NCBI RefSeq assembly: GCF_011806575.1
Contig: NZ_JAATOO010000032.1
Location: 1-41,286, forward strand
DNA from: Vibrio hepatarius
GTDB lineage: Bacteria; Pseudomonadota; Gammaproteobacteria; Enterobacterales; Vibrionaceae
DNA: 41,286 bases
Direction: 5' to 3'
The stretch's first letter is position 1; each line of letters opens with the position of its first letter. Positions 22,936 through 31,611 of the stretch are shown here, piece by piece. A program made the position numbers and the translations under genes. The notes beneath the pieces are model-generated. The model did not search any database and was not told where the DNA came from. It worked only from the letters and a program-made list of their open reading frames with translations.

Positions 22936-23731
22936 CGAACACTTGTGAATTTTTGTCATGGTCATCATCATTTTTAGGACGGTCTGAAGCGATAATTCTT
23001 AATTTAATGCCAAACATGTTGCGGTAGATAATACCTTTAACATGGAAGAAAAACGGCAGTACGATGATTAAGCCTAAACCGTAAAACATCATGCCGATTA
23101 CAAACATGATGGAAACTACTAGATAGATACCAGCTAAGACAAATATCTTTTTGTTGGCCGCTCTTAACGATAACAACAACGATTGCATCGGTGGCACTTT
23201 CTTTTCACAAATCAACAAGATCGAATTGCTGAACGCGATTGAAAGGTACAACGATATGAATGGCAGCAATAAACCCGCAATGCCCTGAAGCATCAAACTG
23301 AACAAGGTTGCCAGAATTACAGGGATAGTAAACTGAAGCCCTTTAGCAATGTGACGAGACTTTGTCGTCAGTCCTGCCGCGTGACTCATCGCCATTAGGC
23401 TGATGCCGGCATAGATAGGCGCACTGATAACTTCGTAGCTGTAGTTTGCCACCATAATCGCATTGATAATATTAGGATCAAACGCATCGGCGCTGGTAAA
23501 CGCGTCGATGATCATTGATGGGTCACCTAATTGTAATTTGAGTGCGATATAAAAGATGGCAAACTGAATCACGATCAGCGCCACTATCGCTGGTGAAAAT
23601 GAAAGGAAGTTCTTGATGGTTAGGTTCCATGCTTCTTTTAGCACATCGCCTATTTTAAGTTCATAGTCTCCTGAAAGTGCACGCTCCACACTTCCACCTA
23701 AATTAAAATCTTTCTCTATATCATTATTCAT
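22928..23731 (-). CDS. polytopic inner membrane protein of unknown function
   Basis: 267 residues from ATG 23731 (a GTG at 23746 is in frame). A soluble N-terminus of about 40 residues is followed by about six membrane helices (about 42-65, 95-115, 130-160, 160-175, 195-225, 225-240). It ends with a charged tail rich in Asp and Lys (RPKNDDDHDKNSQVFDA). The arrangement resembles YciC/DUF-type inner membrane proteins, but I cannot name a family. It is the first gene of a probable three-gene unit with the Bax-like lipoprotein and the DUF2987-like protein, which suggests a shared envelope role. Confidence 0.7.
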   Translation of the reverse strand: MNNDIEKDFNLGGSVERALSGDYELKIGDVLKEAWNLTIKNFLSFSPAIVALIVIQFAIFYIALKLQLGDPSMIIDAFTSADAFDPNIINAIMVANYSYEVISAPIYAGISLMAMSHAAGLTTKSRHIAKGLQFTIPVILATLFSLMLQGIAGLLLPFISLYLSIAFSNSILLICEKKVPPMQSLLLSLRAANKKIFVLAGIYLVVSIMFVIGMMFYGLGLIIVLPFFFHVKGIIYRNMFGIKLRIIASDRPKNDDDHDKNSQVFDA

Positions 23732-23800
23732 TATTGAATCCAGCACTTAGTATTCACTAAGCTAGCTTGTTGTTTGAATGTCAGGCTGTAATTGTGTGAC

Positions 23801-23828
23801 ATTATACTTAAACGTTTGAAAGTCTAAA
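23801..23828 (-). promoter_or_regulatory. candidate promoter for the membrane protein/bax-like unit
   Basis: On the minus strand TTTAGA (23828-23823) and a perfect TATAAT (23806-23801) are separated by 16 bp, about 70 bp upstream of the first ATG. Confidence 0.4.
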
Positions 23829-24032
23829 ATCAGATATCCACCAATCACTTGCTTTCTCATCTGTATGATTAATAATTGACCGAAAACATGTGCTTGGTAA
23901 GGTATAGGCTCTTGATTCAGATATGAAATTCAAGCCCTATTTGCGCATATAAATCGCTTAGAAACAGTATGGTAAGAAATGTTTACTTTTACCTGCAAAA
24001 TTTTTTGTGTTTCAAGTTAAGAAATTGCTTTG

Positions 24033-24051
24033 AATTCACCATTTTGGTGAT
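24033..24051. promoter_or_regulatory. dyad upstream of potA, shared with the amt leader
   Basis: AATTCACCATTTTGGTGAT: arms TCACCA/TGGTGA around TTT, 60 bp before the potA start. The same 19 bp occurs at 31459-31477 with one change (A for T). It resembles the NtrC site shape (TGCACCA-N3-TGGTGCA) with outer bases altered. Confidence 0.6.
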
Positions 24052-24110
24052 TATGATGCGCGCCTCTATTTTGTATAACTACGGGTATATTTACGAGTTA
24101 AATATCCAAT

Positions 24111-25244
24111 GTGGGAGAAAGACAGACGTTGAACGCTAAACAACAAGCAGGACAACCAGTTATCCGTCTAACTGGCATCAGCAAAAGTTTCGATGGCAAG
24201 GAAATCATCGCCAACCTAAACCTTGATGTAAACCATGGTGAATTTCTAACCATCCTTGGTCCTTCCGGCTGTGGTAAAACGACCGTTCTTAGGATGATTG
24301 CTGGTTTCGAAGCCGCTGATAATGGCGACATCATTCTTGATGGCCAGACCGTTACTGAAGTCCCTGCTGAACAAAGGCACGTCAACACTGTATTCCAAAG
24401 TTATGCACTCTTCCCTCACATGACCGTATTTGAAAACGTTGCATTTGGCTTGCGTATGCAAAAAGTGCCTTCGGCAGATATCGAGCCGCGAGTCATGGAA
24501 GCGTTACGTATGGTTCGCCTAGAAAAAATGGCGCAGCGTAAACCGCATCAACTTTCAGGTGGTCAGCAACAACGTATCGCAATCGCTCGTGCGGTTGTGA
24601 ACAAACCCAAAGTTCTTCTGTTGGATGAATCTCTTTCTGCACTGGATTACAAACTACGTAAGCAGATGCAAATTGAGCTGAAACAGCTTCAACGTCAACT
24701 TGGCATTACATTTATCTTTGTCACACACGACCAAGAAGAAGCTTTATCTATGTCTGACCGTATTATAGTAATGCGAGACGGAGTTATTGAACAAGACGGC
24801 ACACCACGTGAAATTTACGAAGAACCAAAGAACCTTTTCGTAGCCCGCTTTATCGGTGAGATTAACGTCTTCAATACAACGATGCTTAACCGCATTGACG
24901 AGCAGCGTATTCGCGCAGAGATTGAAGGTGTCGAATCTGTCGTCTATTACGACAAGCCAGCACAGGCTGGTGATAAACTGCAAGTTTTGCTCCGCCCTGA
25001 AGATTTGCGTATCGAAGAGATCAAAGAATCTGAGCAAAAAGGCATTGTTGGCCACGTTACTGAGCGCACCTATAAAGGTATGACGTTAGATTCCGTTATC
25101 GAACTCGAATCGGGCATGCGTGTGATGGTAAGCGAATTCTTCAACGAAGATGACCCAGATGTAGACCACTCTATCGGTCAAAAAGTGGCGGTCACTTGGG
25201 TTGAGAGCTGGGAGGTCGTCCTTAATGATCAGCAAGAAGTTTAA
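24111..25244 (+). CDS. potA: spermidine/putrescine ABC transporter ATP-binding protein
   Basis: 377 residues from GTG 24111 (MGERQTLNAK; E. coli PotA also begins MG). Walker A GPSGCGKTT (50-58), Q-loop in VFQSYALFP, signature LSGGQQQR, Walker B KVLLLDESLSAL and H-loop VTHDQ are all present. A C-terminal regulatory TOBE-like domain follows (about 245-375: LLRPEDLRI...VTERTYKG). It hydrolyses ATP to drive polyamine uptake through PotB/PotC. No strong ribosome binding site is seen; a TTG at 24129 is an alternative start. It is the first gene of potABCD, with potB overlapping its end. Confidence 0.95.
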   Translation: MGERQTLNAKQQAGQPVIRLTGISKSFDGKEIIANLNLDVNHGEFLTILGPSGCGKTTVLRMIAGFEAADNGDIILDGQTVTEVPAEQRHVNTVFQSYALFPHMTVFENVAFGLRMQKVPSADIEPRVMEALRMVRLEKMAQRKPHQLSGGQQQRIAIARAVVNKPKVLLLDESLSALDYKLRKQMQIELKQLQRQLGITFIFVTHDQEEALSMSDRIIVMRDGVIEQDGTPREIYEEPKNLFVARFIGEINVFNTTMLNRIDEQRIRAEIEGVESVVYYDKPAQAGDKLQVLLRPEDLRIEEIKESEQKGIVGHVTERTYKGMTLDSVIELESGMRVMVSEFFNEDDPDVDHSIGQKVAVTWVESWEVVLNDQQEV

Positions 25245-26085
25245 TCTTCAGAACGCAATCATTGCTCTCATCGTTGGTTGGCTGACACTATTCGTCCTAA
25301 TTCCAAACGTGATGATCATTGGAACCAGTTTCCTAACTCGTGATGAAGCCAATCTGATTGAGTTAACGTTCACCTTTGATAACTATTTAAGGCTGATTGA
25401 CCCACTGTACGCAAAAGTGTTGTTGCACTCTTTCTACATGGCGATCGTAGCAACGATTTTATGTTTAATAATCGGTTATCCATTTGCGTATATCGTGGCG
25501 AAAATGCCCGAAAAATGGCGGCCAATCATGCTGTTTTTGGTGATTGTACCGTTTTGGACCAACTCGCTGATTCGTACTTACGGTCTAAAGATTGTTTTGG
25601 GTACACAAGGGATTTTGAACAAATCTCTAATCGCAATGGAAATCATCGATAAACCGATTCGTTTAATGTACACCGAAACCGCAGTAATGATCGGTCTGGT
25701 CTACATCCTATTGCCATTTATGATTCTTCCTTTGTACTCGGCGATTGAAAAACTTGACCATACCTACGTAGAAGCGGCAAAAGATTTAGGCGCAAACAAG
25801 TTCCAGATCTTTACTAAAGTGACTCTGCCTTTAACCATGCCAGGTATTATCGGCGGTTGTTTATTGGTATTGCTACCAGCACTCGGCATGTTCTATATCT
25901 CAGACCTATTAGGCGGTGCGAAGAACCTTCTAATTGGTAACGTGATTAAGAGTCAGGTACTGAACGCACGTGATTGGCCATTTGGCGCGGCAACAAGCAT
26001 TGCCTTAACGATTGCCATGGCAATTATGCTTTACGCCTACTACCGAGCAGGCAAACTTTTGAATAAGAAAGTGGAGCTAGACTAA
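25225..26085 (+). CDS. potB: spermidine/putrescine ABC transporter permease
   Basis: 286 residues from ATG 25225, beginning MISKKFNLQNAI; the frame opens earlier at 25201 but GGGAGGT lies suitably before 25225. Six membrane helices. The permease EAA loop that contacts PotA is visible (EAAKDLGANKFQIFTKVTLP). It forms half of the inner membrane channel with PotC. It overlaps the end of potA by 20 bp, and its stop overlaps the potC start (TAATG). Confidence 0.95.
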   Translation: MISKKFNLQNAIIALIVGWLTLFVLIPNVMIIGTSFLTRDEANLIELTFTFDNYLRLIDPLYAKVLLHSFYMAIVATILCLIIGYPFAYIVAKMPEKWRPIMLFLVIVPFWTNSLIRTYGLKIVLGTQGILNKSLIAMEIIDKPIRLMYTETAVMIGLVYILLPFMILPLYSAIEKLDHTYVEAAKDLGANKFQIFTKVTLPLTMPGIIGGCLLVLLPALGMFYISDLLGGAKNLLIGNVIKSQVLNARDWPFGAATSIALTIAMAIMLYAYYRAGKLLNKKVELD

Positions 26086-26855
26086 TGGGACGTTCAGTTA
26101 GATTTAGCTTTATGGCGTTGGTATACGCATTTTTGTACCTACCGATCGTTGTACTAATTGTGAACTCATTTAATGCCAATAAATTTGGTATGAAATGGGG
26201 CGGCTTTACCACCAAGTGGTACGAAACCTTAGTAAACAACGACAGTTTAATGCAGGCTGCGTGGCATTCTTTGAATGTTGCGGTGTTTTCTGCAACAGCG
26301 GCTACAATTATCGGTAGCTTTACTGCTGTTGCCCTATTCCGCTATACCTTTAAAGGTAAAGGCGCTGTGAATGGCATGCTATTCGTAGTGATGATGTCTC
26401 CGGATATTGTGATGGCAATTTCGTTGCTTGCCCTGTTCCTTGTTTTAGGTGCACAGCTTGGCTTCTTTACACTATTGATTGCGCATATCACCTTCTGTTT
26501 ACCTTTCGTTGTCGTAACGGTTTACAGTCGATTGAATGGTTTTGATGTGAAGATGCTAGAAGCAGCAAAAGATTTAGGTGCGAGTGAATGGGTTATCTTA
26601 AAACAGATTATTCTGCCACTTGCCAAACCTGCGGTTGCTGCAGGTTGGTTATTGAGCTTTACCCTATCACTGGATGACGTGATTATCAGTTCATTCGTGA
26701 CGGGGCCAACATATGAAATTTTGCCATTAAAAATCTACTCGATGGTAAAAGTGGGAATATCACCAGAGGTGAATGCTCTCGCAACAGTCATGCTGATTGT
26801 TTCCTTGATTTTGGTAGTCATATCTCAGTTGCTAGCAAGAGAAAAAGTGAAGTAG
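26085..26855 (+). CDS. potC: spermidine/putrescine ABC transporter permease
   Basis: 256 residues, six membrane helices, with the EAA loop LEAAKDLGASEWVILKQIILPLA. It pairs with PotB as the transmembrane channel. It starts one base before the potB stop, so translation is coupled. A strong hairpin after its stop separates potABC from the first potD gene. Confidence 0.95.
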   Translation: MGRSVRFSFMALVYAFLYLPIVVLIVNSFNANKFGMKWGGFTTKWYETLVNNDSLMQAAWHSLNVAVFSATAATIIGSFTAVALFRYTFKGKGAVNGMLFVVMMSPDIVMAISLLALFLVLGAQLGFFTLLIAHITFCLPFVVVTVYSRLNGFDVKMLEAAKDLGASEWVILKQIILPLAKPAVAAGWLLSFTLSLDDVIISSFVTGPTYEILPLKIYSMVKVGISPEVNALATVMLIVSLILVVISQLLAREKVK

Positions 26856-26873
26856 AATCCGCGTGAATTACCA

Positions 26874-26907
26874 AACAGAATGGCCAAGAATAGCCATTCT
26901 GTTTTTC
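26874..26907 (+). terminator. hairpin with T tract between potC and potD
   Basis: Perfect 11-bp stem AACAGAATGGC (26874-26884) / GCCATTCTGTT (26893-26903), 8-base loop, then TTTC. It is 18 bp after potC and 50 bp before potD, so it may make potD expression partly independent or act as an attenuator. Confidence 0.75.
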
Positions 26908-26952
26908 TATCTACGCTCGTAATGAGCAACGTTTGGTTTGGAGCTAACGTCA

Positions 26953-27987
26953 ATGAAAAAATGGGCTACTTTATTAGCTGGTAGTGCATGTGCGCTTTCT
27001 CTGTTCTCTGGTTCAGTGGCAGCGGACGAAAATAAGGAATTGGTATTCATGAACTGGGGGCCGTACATCAACAGTAGCCTTCTAGAACAATTTACCAAGG
27101 AGACTGGAATTAAAGTGATCTACTCGACTTACGAGTCGAACGAGACTTTATACGCAAAGCTAAAAACACATAATGAAGGTTATGATTTAGTTGTTCCTTC
27201 GACGTACTTTGTTGCAAAGATGCGTGATGAAGGCATGCTACAAAAGATCGACAAATCAAAGCTGAGTAACTTTGACAACCTAGACAAAAACTACTTGGAC
27301 AAGCCATTTGATCCAAACAACGAGTACTCCATTCCTCACGTTGTCGCTATCACAGGTCTAGCGGTGAACACTGACATGTATGATCCAAATGACTTCCAAA
27401 GTTGGGCTGATTTATGGAACCCAGAGCTTGAAGGTCAGTTAATGCTGATGGATGACACGCGCGAAGTGTTCCATATTGCCCTACGCAAATTGGGTTACTC
27501 GGGTAACTCTACCGATCCTAAACAGATTGATGAAGCGTACGCAGAGCTACAAAAACTGATGCCAAACGTATTGGTGTTTAACTCTGACAACCCGGGCGCA
27601 CCATACATGTCTGGTGAAGTCGGCGTTGGTATGCTTTGGAACGGCAGTGCGGCTGCGGCACAAAAAGAAGGCCTGAACCTTAAACTGGTTTTCCCTAAAG
27701 AAGGCGGTATCGGCTGGGTTGATAACTTTGCGATCTCGTCTGGCGCAAAAAACGTCGATGCAGCGCACAAGATGATCAACTTCCTGCTACGTCCTGAAAT
27801 TGCAGAGCAAATTTCAGCTGACACTGGTTACTTGACTGCGGTCGCTGAGTCTAACGCCAAATTTAAAGATGTTGCGCCGCTATTCCCATCTCAAGAAGAC
27901 CTTGACCGTGTTGAATGGCAAGACGCTGTTGGCGACTTAACAGTTAAATATGAAGAATATTTCTTAAAACTGAAAGCCGGCCAATAA
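26953..27987 (+). CDS. potD: polyamine ABC transporter substrate-binding protein (first copy)
   Basis: 344 residues from ATG 26953, with GGAG 9 bases upstream; the open frame extends 15 bases further to a TTG. Signal peptide MKKWATLLAGSACALSLFSGSVAA. The mature protein is a PotD/PotF-type periplasmic binding protein: LVFMNWGPYI, the TKETGIKVIYSTYESNE segment, YDLVVPSTYFV, and LMLMDDTREVFHIALRKLGYS, which carries acidic polyamine-binding residues. It captures spermidine or related polyamines for PotABC. The next gene encodes a close paralogue. Confidence 0.93.
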   Translation: MKKWATLLAGSACALSLFSGSVAADENKELVFMNWGPYINSSLLEQFTKETGIKVIYSTYESNETLYAKLKTHNEGYDLVVPSTYFVAKMRDEGMLQKIDKSKLSNFDNLDKNYLDKPFDPNNEYSIPHVVAITGLAVNTDMYDPNDFQSWADLWNPELEGQLMLMDDTREVFHIALRKLGYSGNSTDPKQIDEAYAELQKLMPNVLVFNSDNPGAPYMSGEVGVGMLWNGSAAAAQKEGLNLKLVFPKEGGIGWVDNFAISSGAKNVDAAHKMINFLLRPEIAEQISADTGYLTAVAESNAKFKDVAPLFPSQEDLDRVEWQDAVGDLTVKYEEYFLKLKAGQ

Positions 27988-28004
27988 TCTCTTCCTTTTA
28001 CTTT

Positions 28005-28037
28005 AAAATAGGCAGCATTCGCTGCCTATTTTGTTTA
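28005..28037 (+). terminator. rho-independent terminator after the first potD
   Basis: Perfect 12-bp stem AAAATAGGCAGC (28005-28016) / GCTGCCTATTTT (28021-28032) with an ATTC loop and GTTTATT following. It separates the two potD genes into different units. Confidence 0.85.
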
Positions 28038-28068
28038 TTGACTGATATACTTTCTTTTTTTGTATAGT
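28038..28068 (+). promoter_or_regulatory. candidate promoter of the second potD
   Basis: TTGACT (28038-28043) and TATAGT (28063-28068) with a 19-bp spacer, directly after the terminator of the first potD. Spacing is slightly long. The 95-base leader that follows shows no obvious riboswitch. Confidence 0.4.
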
Positions 28069-28163
28069 TTGTCTTTCGACAAGCACTTAACCCACTGCTT
28101 AATCAGAACATTTCGTCCCGATTGACGCTCTGATGGCTAGGCAAAAACAAAAACGGAAAAGTA

Positions 28164-29201
28164 ATGAAAAGTAAATTCTATGCAAGCGCACTGTGCGCAG
28201 CGGCACTAACCGCTTCTTCTGCAATGGCTGCTGATCAAGAACTCTACTTCTACAACTGGTCTGAATACATTCCTAACGAAATTCTTGAAGATTTTACCAA
28301 AGAGACAGGCATCAAAGTTATCTACTCGACTTACGAGTCTAACGAGAGCATGTACGCGAAGCTAAAGACTCAAGGTTCTGGTTATGACCTTGTGGTTCCG
28401 TCTACTTATTTCGTATCTAAGATGCGCAAAGAAGGTATGCTTCAAGAAATCGACAAGAGCAAGCTTTCTCACTTTGCAGACCTCGATACTAACTTCCTAA
28501 ACAAGCCGTTTGACCCAAACAACAACTTTTCTATCCCATACATCTGGGGTGCAACGGGCATTGGTATTAACTCAGACATGCTAGACAAATCATCTGTGAC
28601 CAAATGGGATGATTTCTGGGACAGCAAGTGGGAAGGTCAATTAATGATGATGGACGATTCACGTGAAGTGTTCCACATCGCATTGACCAAGCTGGGTTAC
28701 TCGCCAAACACCACTAACCCTGACGAAATCAAAGCAGCATACGAAGAGTTGAAGAAACTGATGCCAAACGTGTTGGTATTTAACTCAGACTTCCCAGCAA
28801 ACCCATACCTCGCGGGTGAAGTATCACTCGGTATGCTTTGGAACGGTTCTGCGTACATGGCTCGTCAAGAAGGCGCATCCATCGATATCATCTGGCCAGA
28901 AAAAGGCACGATCTTCTGGATGGACAGCCTAGCCATCCCGGCAGAAGCGAAAAACGTTGATGCGGCACACAAGATGATCGACTTCCTACTTCGCCCTGAA
29001 AACGCGGCGAAGATCGCTCTAGAAATCGGCTACCCAACACCAGTGGCAAGTGCGCATAAACTGCTTCCTGAAGAGTTTGCTAACAATCCAAGCATCTTCC
29101 CTCCTCAAGAAGTAATGGACAGCGGTACTTGGCAAGATGAAGTTGGCGAAGCAAGCGTGATTTACGACGAGTACTTCCAAAAACTTAAAGTAGATAACTA
29201 A
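28164..29201 (+). CDS. potD: polyamine ABC transporter substrate-binding protein (second copy)
   Basis: 345 residues; signal peptide ending AMAA before DQELYFYNW. Very similar to the first copy through most of the length: both carry KETGIKVIYSTYESNE, YDLVVPSTYFVSKMR, DDSREVFHIAL and LMPNVLVFNSD. It differs at ligand-adjacent segments (YFYNWSEYIP instead of VFMNWGPYIN; IPYIWGATGIGIN instead of IPHVVAITGLAVN; GTIFWMDSLAIP instead of GGIGWVDNFAIS), so its preferred polyamine may differ. It sits behind its own terminator and candidate promoter and has no permease of its own, so it probably uses PotABC. From memory, V. cholerae also has tandem potD genes. Confidence 0.93.
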   Translation: MKSKFYASALCAAALTASSAMAADQELYFYNWSEYIPNEILEDFTKETGIKVIYSTYESNESMYAKLKTQGSGYDLVVPSTYFVSKMRKEGMLQEIDKSKLSHFADLDTNFLNKPFDPNNNFSIPYIWGATGIGINSDMLDKSSVTKWDDFWDSKWEGQLMMMDDSREVFHIALTKLGYSPNTTNPDEIKAAYEELKKLMPNVLVFNSDFPANPYLAGEVSLGMLWNGSAYMARQEGASIDIIWPEKGTIFWMDSLAIPAEAKNVDAAHKMIDFLLRPENAAKIALEIGYPTPVASAHKLLPEEFANNPSIFPPQEVMDSGTWQDEVGEASVIYDEYFQKLKVDN

Positions 29202-29230
29202 TCTATTGCTCCAGTAGCGATTTAGATAAT

Positions 29231-29259
29231 AATAAAGCGGCTTAAAAGCCGCTTTATTT
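29231..29259. terminator. bidirectional terminator between potD and cobB
   Basis: AATAAAGCGGCTT (29231-29243) and AAGCCGCTTTATT (29246-29258) form a perfect 13-bp dyad with A and T tracts on both sides, between convergent genes. Confidence 0.88.
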
Positions 29260-29280
29260 GTATGTGGGGAATGACTGCTG

Positions 29281-30018
29281 TTAAGCACTTTGCGAGTCAG
29301 GTTTCTGCAGATCGAGGATCTCTTCAACCAATTTTGGCACTTCAATACTTGCCTTGCCGTAACGCTTCTCTTCAAATTCGCTTTCTACAGCACTCGGCTC
29401 TAAGTTGATTTCGATAGTGTGCGCCCCGTGCATTTTCGCATCATGGACAAAACCCGCTGCTGGATATACCACACCAGAAGTACCAATCGAAATAAATAAG
29501 TCCGCTTGCTCGAGTGATTCATAGATGTCACCCATGCGCAGCGGCATTTCACCGAACCAAACCACGTGCGGGCGCAACTGAGATGGAATTTGGCAGCAAT
29601 GGCAAAGATCACCAGTTTTGATCTCACCCAGTTCCTCTATCACTTGGTTCGACTCGCTACAGCGCGCTTTAAGCAGTTCACCGTGCATGTGGATGACATT
29701 GCTACTACCACCACGCTCATGCAGATTGTCGATATTCTGCGTAATTACCGTCACCGAACCTTCAAGCTCTTTTTCTAAGCGCCCTAGCGCTAAATGCGCA
29801 GCGTTTGGCTCAATATGCGACTCTTGCAGTTTTAAACGGCGTTGATTATAGAAATCTTGTACTAGGTCTGGGTCGCGTTCGAAGCCCTCTGGCGTAGCGA
29901 CATCTTCAATTCGATGATCTTCCCACAAGCCATCCTGGGCTCTGAACGTTTGTATTCCTGATTCGGCAGAAATACCGGCTCCCGTTAATACAACTACATT
30001 ACGATACGGAAACTTCAT
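29281..30018 (-). CDS. cobB: NAD-dependent protein deacylase (sirtuin)
   Basis: 245 residues, corresponding to the short form of E. coli CobB. Sirtuin motifs: GAGISAESGI near the N-terminus, TQNIDNLHERGG, catalytic H in HMHGEL, and a zinc site from Cys in ARCSES and GDLCHCCQ. FYNQRRLKL carries the Tyr and Arg that let class III sirtuins accept succinyl-lysine. HVVWFGEMPL and GTSGVVYPAAGFV are near-diagnostic of CobB. It removes acetyl and succinyl groups from lysine using NAD. It is transcribed towards the pot genes and shares their terminator. Confidence 0.95.
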   Translation of the reverse strand: MKFPYRNVVVLTGAGISAESGIQTFRAQDGLWEDHRIEDVATPEGFERDPDLVQDFYNQRRLKLQESHIEPNAAHLALGRLEKELEGSVTVITQNIDNLHERGGSSNVIHMHGELLKARCSESNQVIEELGEIKTGDLCHCCQIPSQLRPHVVWFGEMPLRMGDIYESLEQADLFISIGTSGVVYPAAGFVHDAKMHGAHTIEINLEPSAVESEFEEKRYGKASIEVPKLVEEILDLQKPDSQSA

Positions 30019-30137
30019 ACCACATCCTTCTTCATATCCTTTGTCTGTAGCTTAGCATTTGATGAATAACATCAGAAGTTATGAGGGTTAGACCATAGTC
30101 GAAGTTGGCGTTTTATCAGCAGGGATTGTGAAGTGAT

Positions 30138-30165
30138 ACAAAAAAGAGCGGTCAAAGCCGCCCTT
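30138..30165 (-). terminator. terminator after the ammonium transporter gene
   Basis: On the minus strand AAGGGCGG (30165-30158) pairs with CCGCTCTT (30151-30144) with one wobble, followed by TTTTTTG. Confidence 0.75.
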
Positions 30166-30183
30166 TCCATGATTGTTTTTGCT

Positions 30184-31404
30184 TTAGTCTTCGTTGGTCG
30201 CTGAAATTTTATGAATCGCTAAGTCTGCACCGTTGAATTCATCTTCTTCAGATAAGCGTAGTCCGGTCATGCTATTGATCGCACCATAAACAACCAGAGC
30301 GCCAGCTACAGCGATTGAAATACCCGCTATGGTTCCCAGTAGCTGAACAGCAAAACTTACGCCGTCTAAGCCGCCTAGTGTGCTTTGACCAAAGATACCT
30401 GCAGCGACACCACCCCATGCGCCACAAACACCGTGCAGAGGCCATACACCCAGCACATCATCAATTTTGGTTTTGTTTTGCAAGTAGGTAAATAAGTAAA
30501 CAAATAACGCCCCTGCCACCGCGCCAGTCACCAAAGCACCAATTGGGTGCATCAAATCAGAGCCAGCACAAACCGCCACCAAGCCTGCTAACGGACCATT
30601 GTGAATAAAGCCTGGGTCGTTCTTGCCTGCAAGCAGCGATGCCACAATACCACCAACCATCGCCATCAACGAGTTCATTGCAACCAGACCGCTGATGCCG
30701 TTTAAAGTTTGCGCCGACATGACGTTAAAGCCAAACCAACCCACACAAAGGATCCAAGCCCCTAGTGCCAAGAAAGGAATGTTCGAGGGAGCAAAGTTGG
30801 TGTGCTTACCTGCGCGAATACGTCCCTTACGCATGCCTAAAAACGTAACCGCGACCAGAGCAATCCAGCCGCCAACAGCGTGTACAACAACAGAACCAGC
30901 AAAGTCATGAAAGCCATAACCAAATTGCGTTTCAAACCACGCTTGCAAACCAAAATTGCCGTTCCAGATCATACCTTCAAACAGTGGGTAAACGATACCA
31001 ACGGTAAAGAAGGTCGCAATCAAGACGGGATAGAATCGAGCGCGCTCTGCAATTCCACCTGAGACGATGGCAGGGATAGCAGCAGCAAAAGTCAGTAAGA
31101 AAAAGAATTTCACTAACTCGTAACCATTGCCTTGCGAGAGAGTTTGCGCGTCGGCGAAAAAGTTAGCGCCATACGCGACCCAGTAACCAATAAAAAAGTA
31201 CGCAATGGCTGAGATACCGAAGTCGGCAAGAATTTTAACTAAGGCGTTGACTTGGTTCTTGTGCCTAACGGTTCCCACTTCAAGGAAGGCGAAACCCGCG
31301 TGCATTAAAAACACCATTATTGCGCCTAGTAGCAAGAATAAAGTATCGGAACTTTGGGTCAGGGTTTGAACGGCTCCATGAACCTGACTTGCGGTTACAC
31401 TCAT
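30184..31404 (-). CDS. amt: ammonium transporter, Amt family
   Basis: 406 residues, eleven membrane helices expected. Amt marks are visible: AFLEVGTVRHKN in the second helix, GMIWNGNFGLQAW, the conserved pore histidine in FHDFAGSVVVHAVGGW, and the second in WPLHGVCGAWGG. It conducts ammonium into the cell. No glnK gene precedes it, although the glnK-amtB pair is common in proteobacteria, so PII control would need a gene elsewhere. A consensus sigma-54 promoter lies 96 bp upstream, indicating nitrogen (NtrC) control. It ends 140 bp before the cobB start. Confidence 0.95.
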   Translation of the reverse strand: MSVTASQVHGAVQTLTQSSDTLFLLLGAIMVFLMHAGFAFLEVGTVRHKNQVNALVKILADFGISAIAYFFIGYWVAYGANFFADAQTLSQGNGYELVKFFFLLTFAAAIPAIVSGGIAERARFYPVLIATFFTVGIVYPLFEGMIWNGNFGLQAWFETQFGYGFHDFAGSVVVHAVGGWIALVAVTFLGMRKGRIRAGKHTNFAPSNIPFLALGAWILCVGWFGFNVMSAQTLNGISGLVAMNSLMAMVGGIVASLLAGKNDPGFIHNGPLAGLVAVCAGSDLMHPIGALVTGAVAGALFVYLFTYLQNKTKIDDVLGVWPLHGVCGAWGGVAAGIFGQSTLGGLDGVSFAVQLLGTIAGISIAVAGALVVYGAINSMTGLRLSEEDEFNGADLAIHKISATNED

Positions 31405-31458
31405 CGTTTTTGTTCTCCGTTGTGTTTGCGTGCACTTATCCTGTGCAGTAGCACATTC

Positions 31459-31477
31459 AATTCACCATATTGGTGAT
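31459..31477. promoter_or_regulatory. dyad in the amt leader, shared with potA
   Basis: AATTCACCATATTGGTGAT, differing from the potA element by one base. It lies just downstream of the start expected from the sigma-54 promoter. A bound protein there would more easily repress than activate. Confidence 0.6.
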
Positions 31478-31499
31478 ATGAATATCAAAAACGTGTTGG

Positions 31500-31516
31500 A
31501 GCAATGAATGTGCCAA
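31500..31516 (-). promoter_or_regulatory. sigma-54 promoter of the ammonium transporter gene
   Basis: Minus strand TTGGCACATTCATTGCT matches TTGGCAC-N5-TTGC(A/T) at every conserved position, with GG and GC separated by 10 bp. Transcription would start near 31488. Confidence 0.88.
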
Positions 31517-31611
31517 CTGACAACATAAAAAACAATGAGATATAAGGCACTGATTTTATTGATTCTTGATGGATGACCACTTAACTCTGTAATCAAAGTC
31601 AGACGCCAGGT

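Larger units (their letters stand above)
23732..24110. other. divergent intergenic region upstream of potA
   Basis: 379 bp, AT-rich. It holds a probable promoter for the minus-strand genes (23801-23828) and the 19-bp dyad at 24033-24051 on the potA side. TATAAC (24074-24079) may be a potA -10 but has no well-spaced -35. No small gene or RNA structure is evident. Confidence 0.6.

Noticed and set aside
24044..24060. Sigma-54 promoter overlapping the potA dyad (TTGGTGATTATGATGCG)
   Set aside because: GG-N10-GC spacing is right, but the CAC and TTGC elements are mostly missing. The match is explained by the dyad arm.
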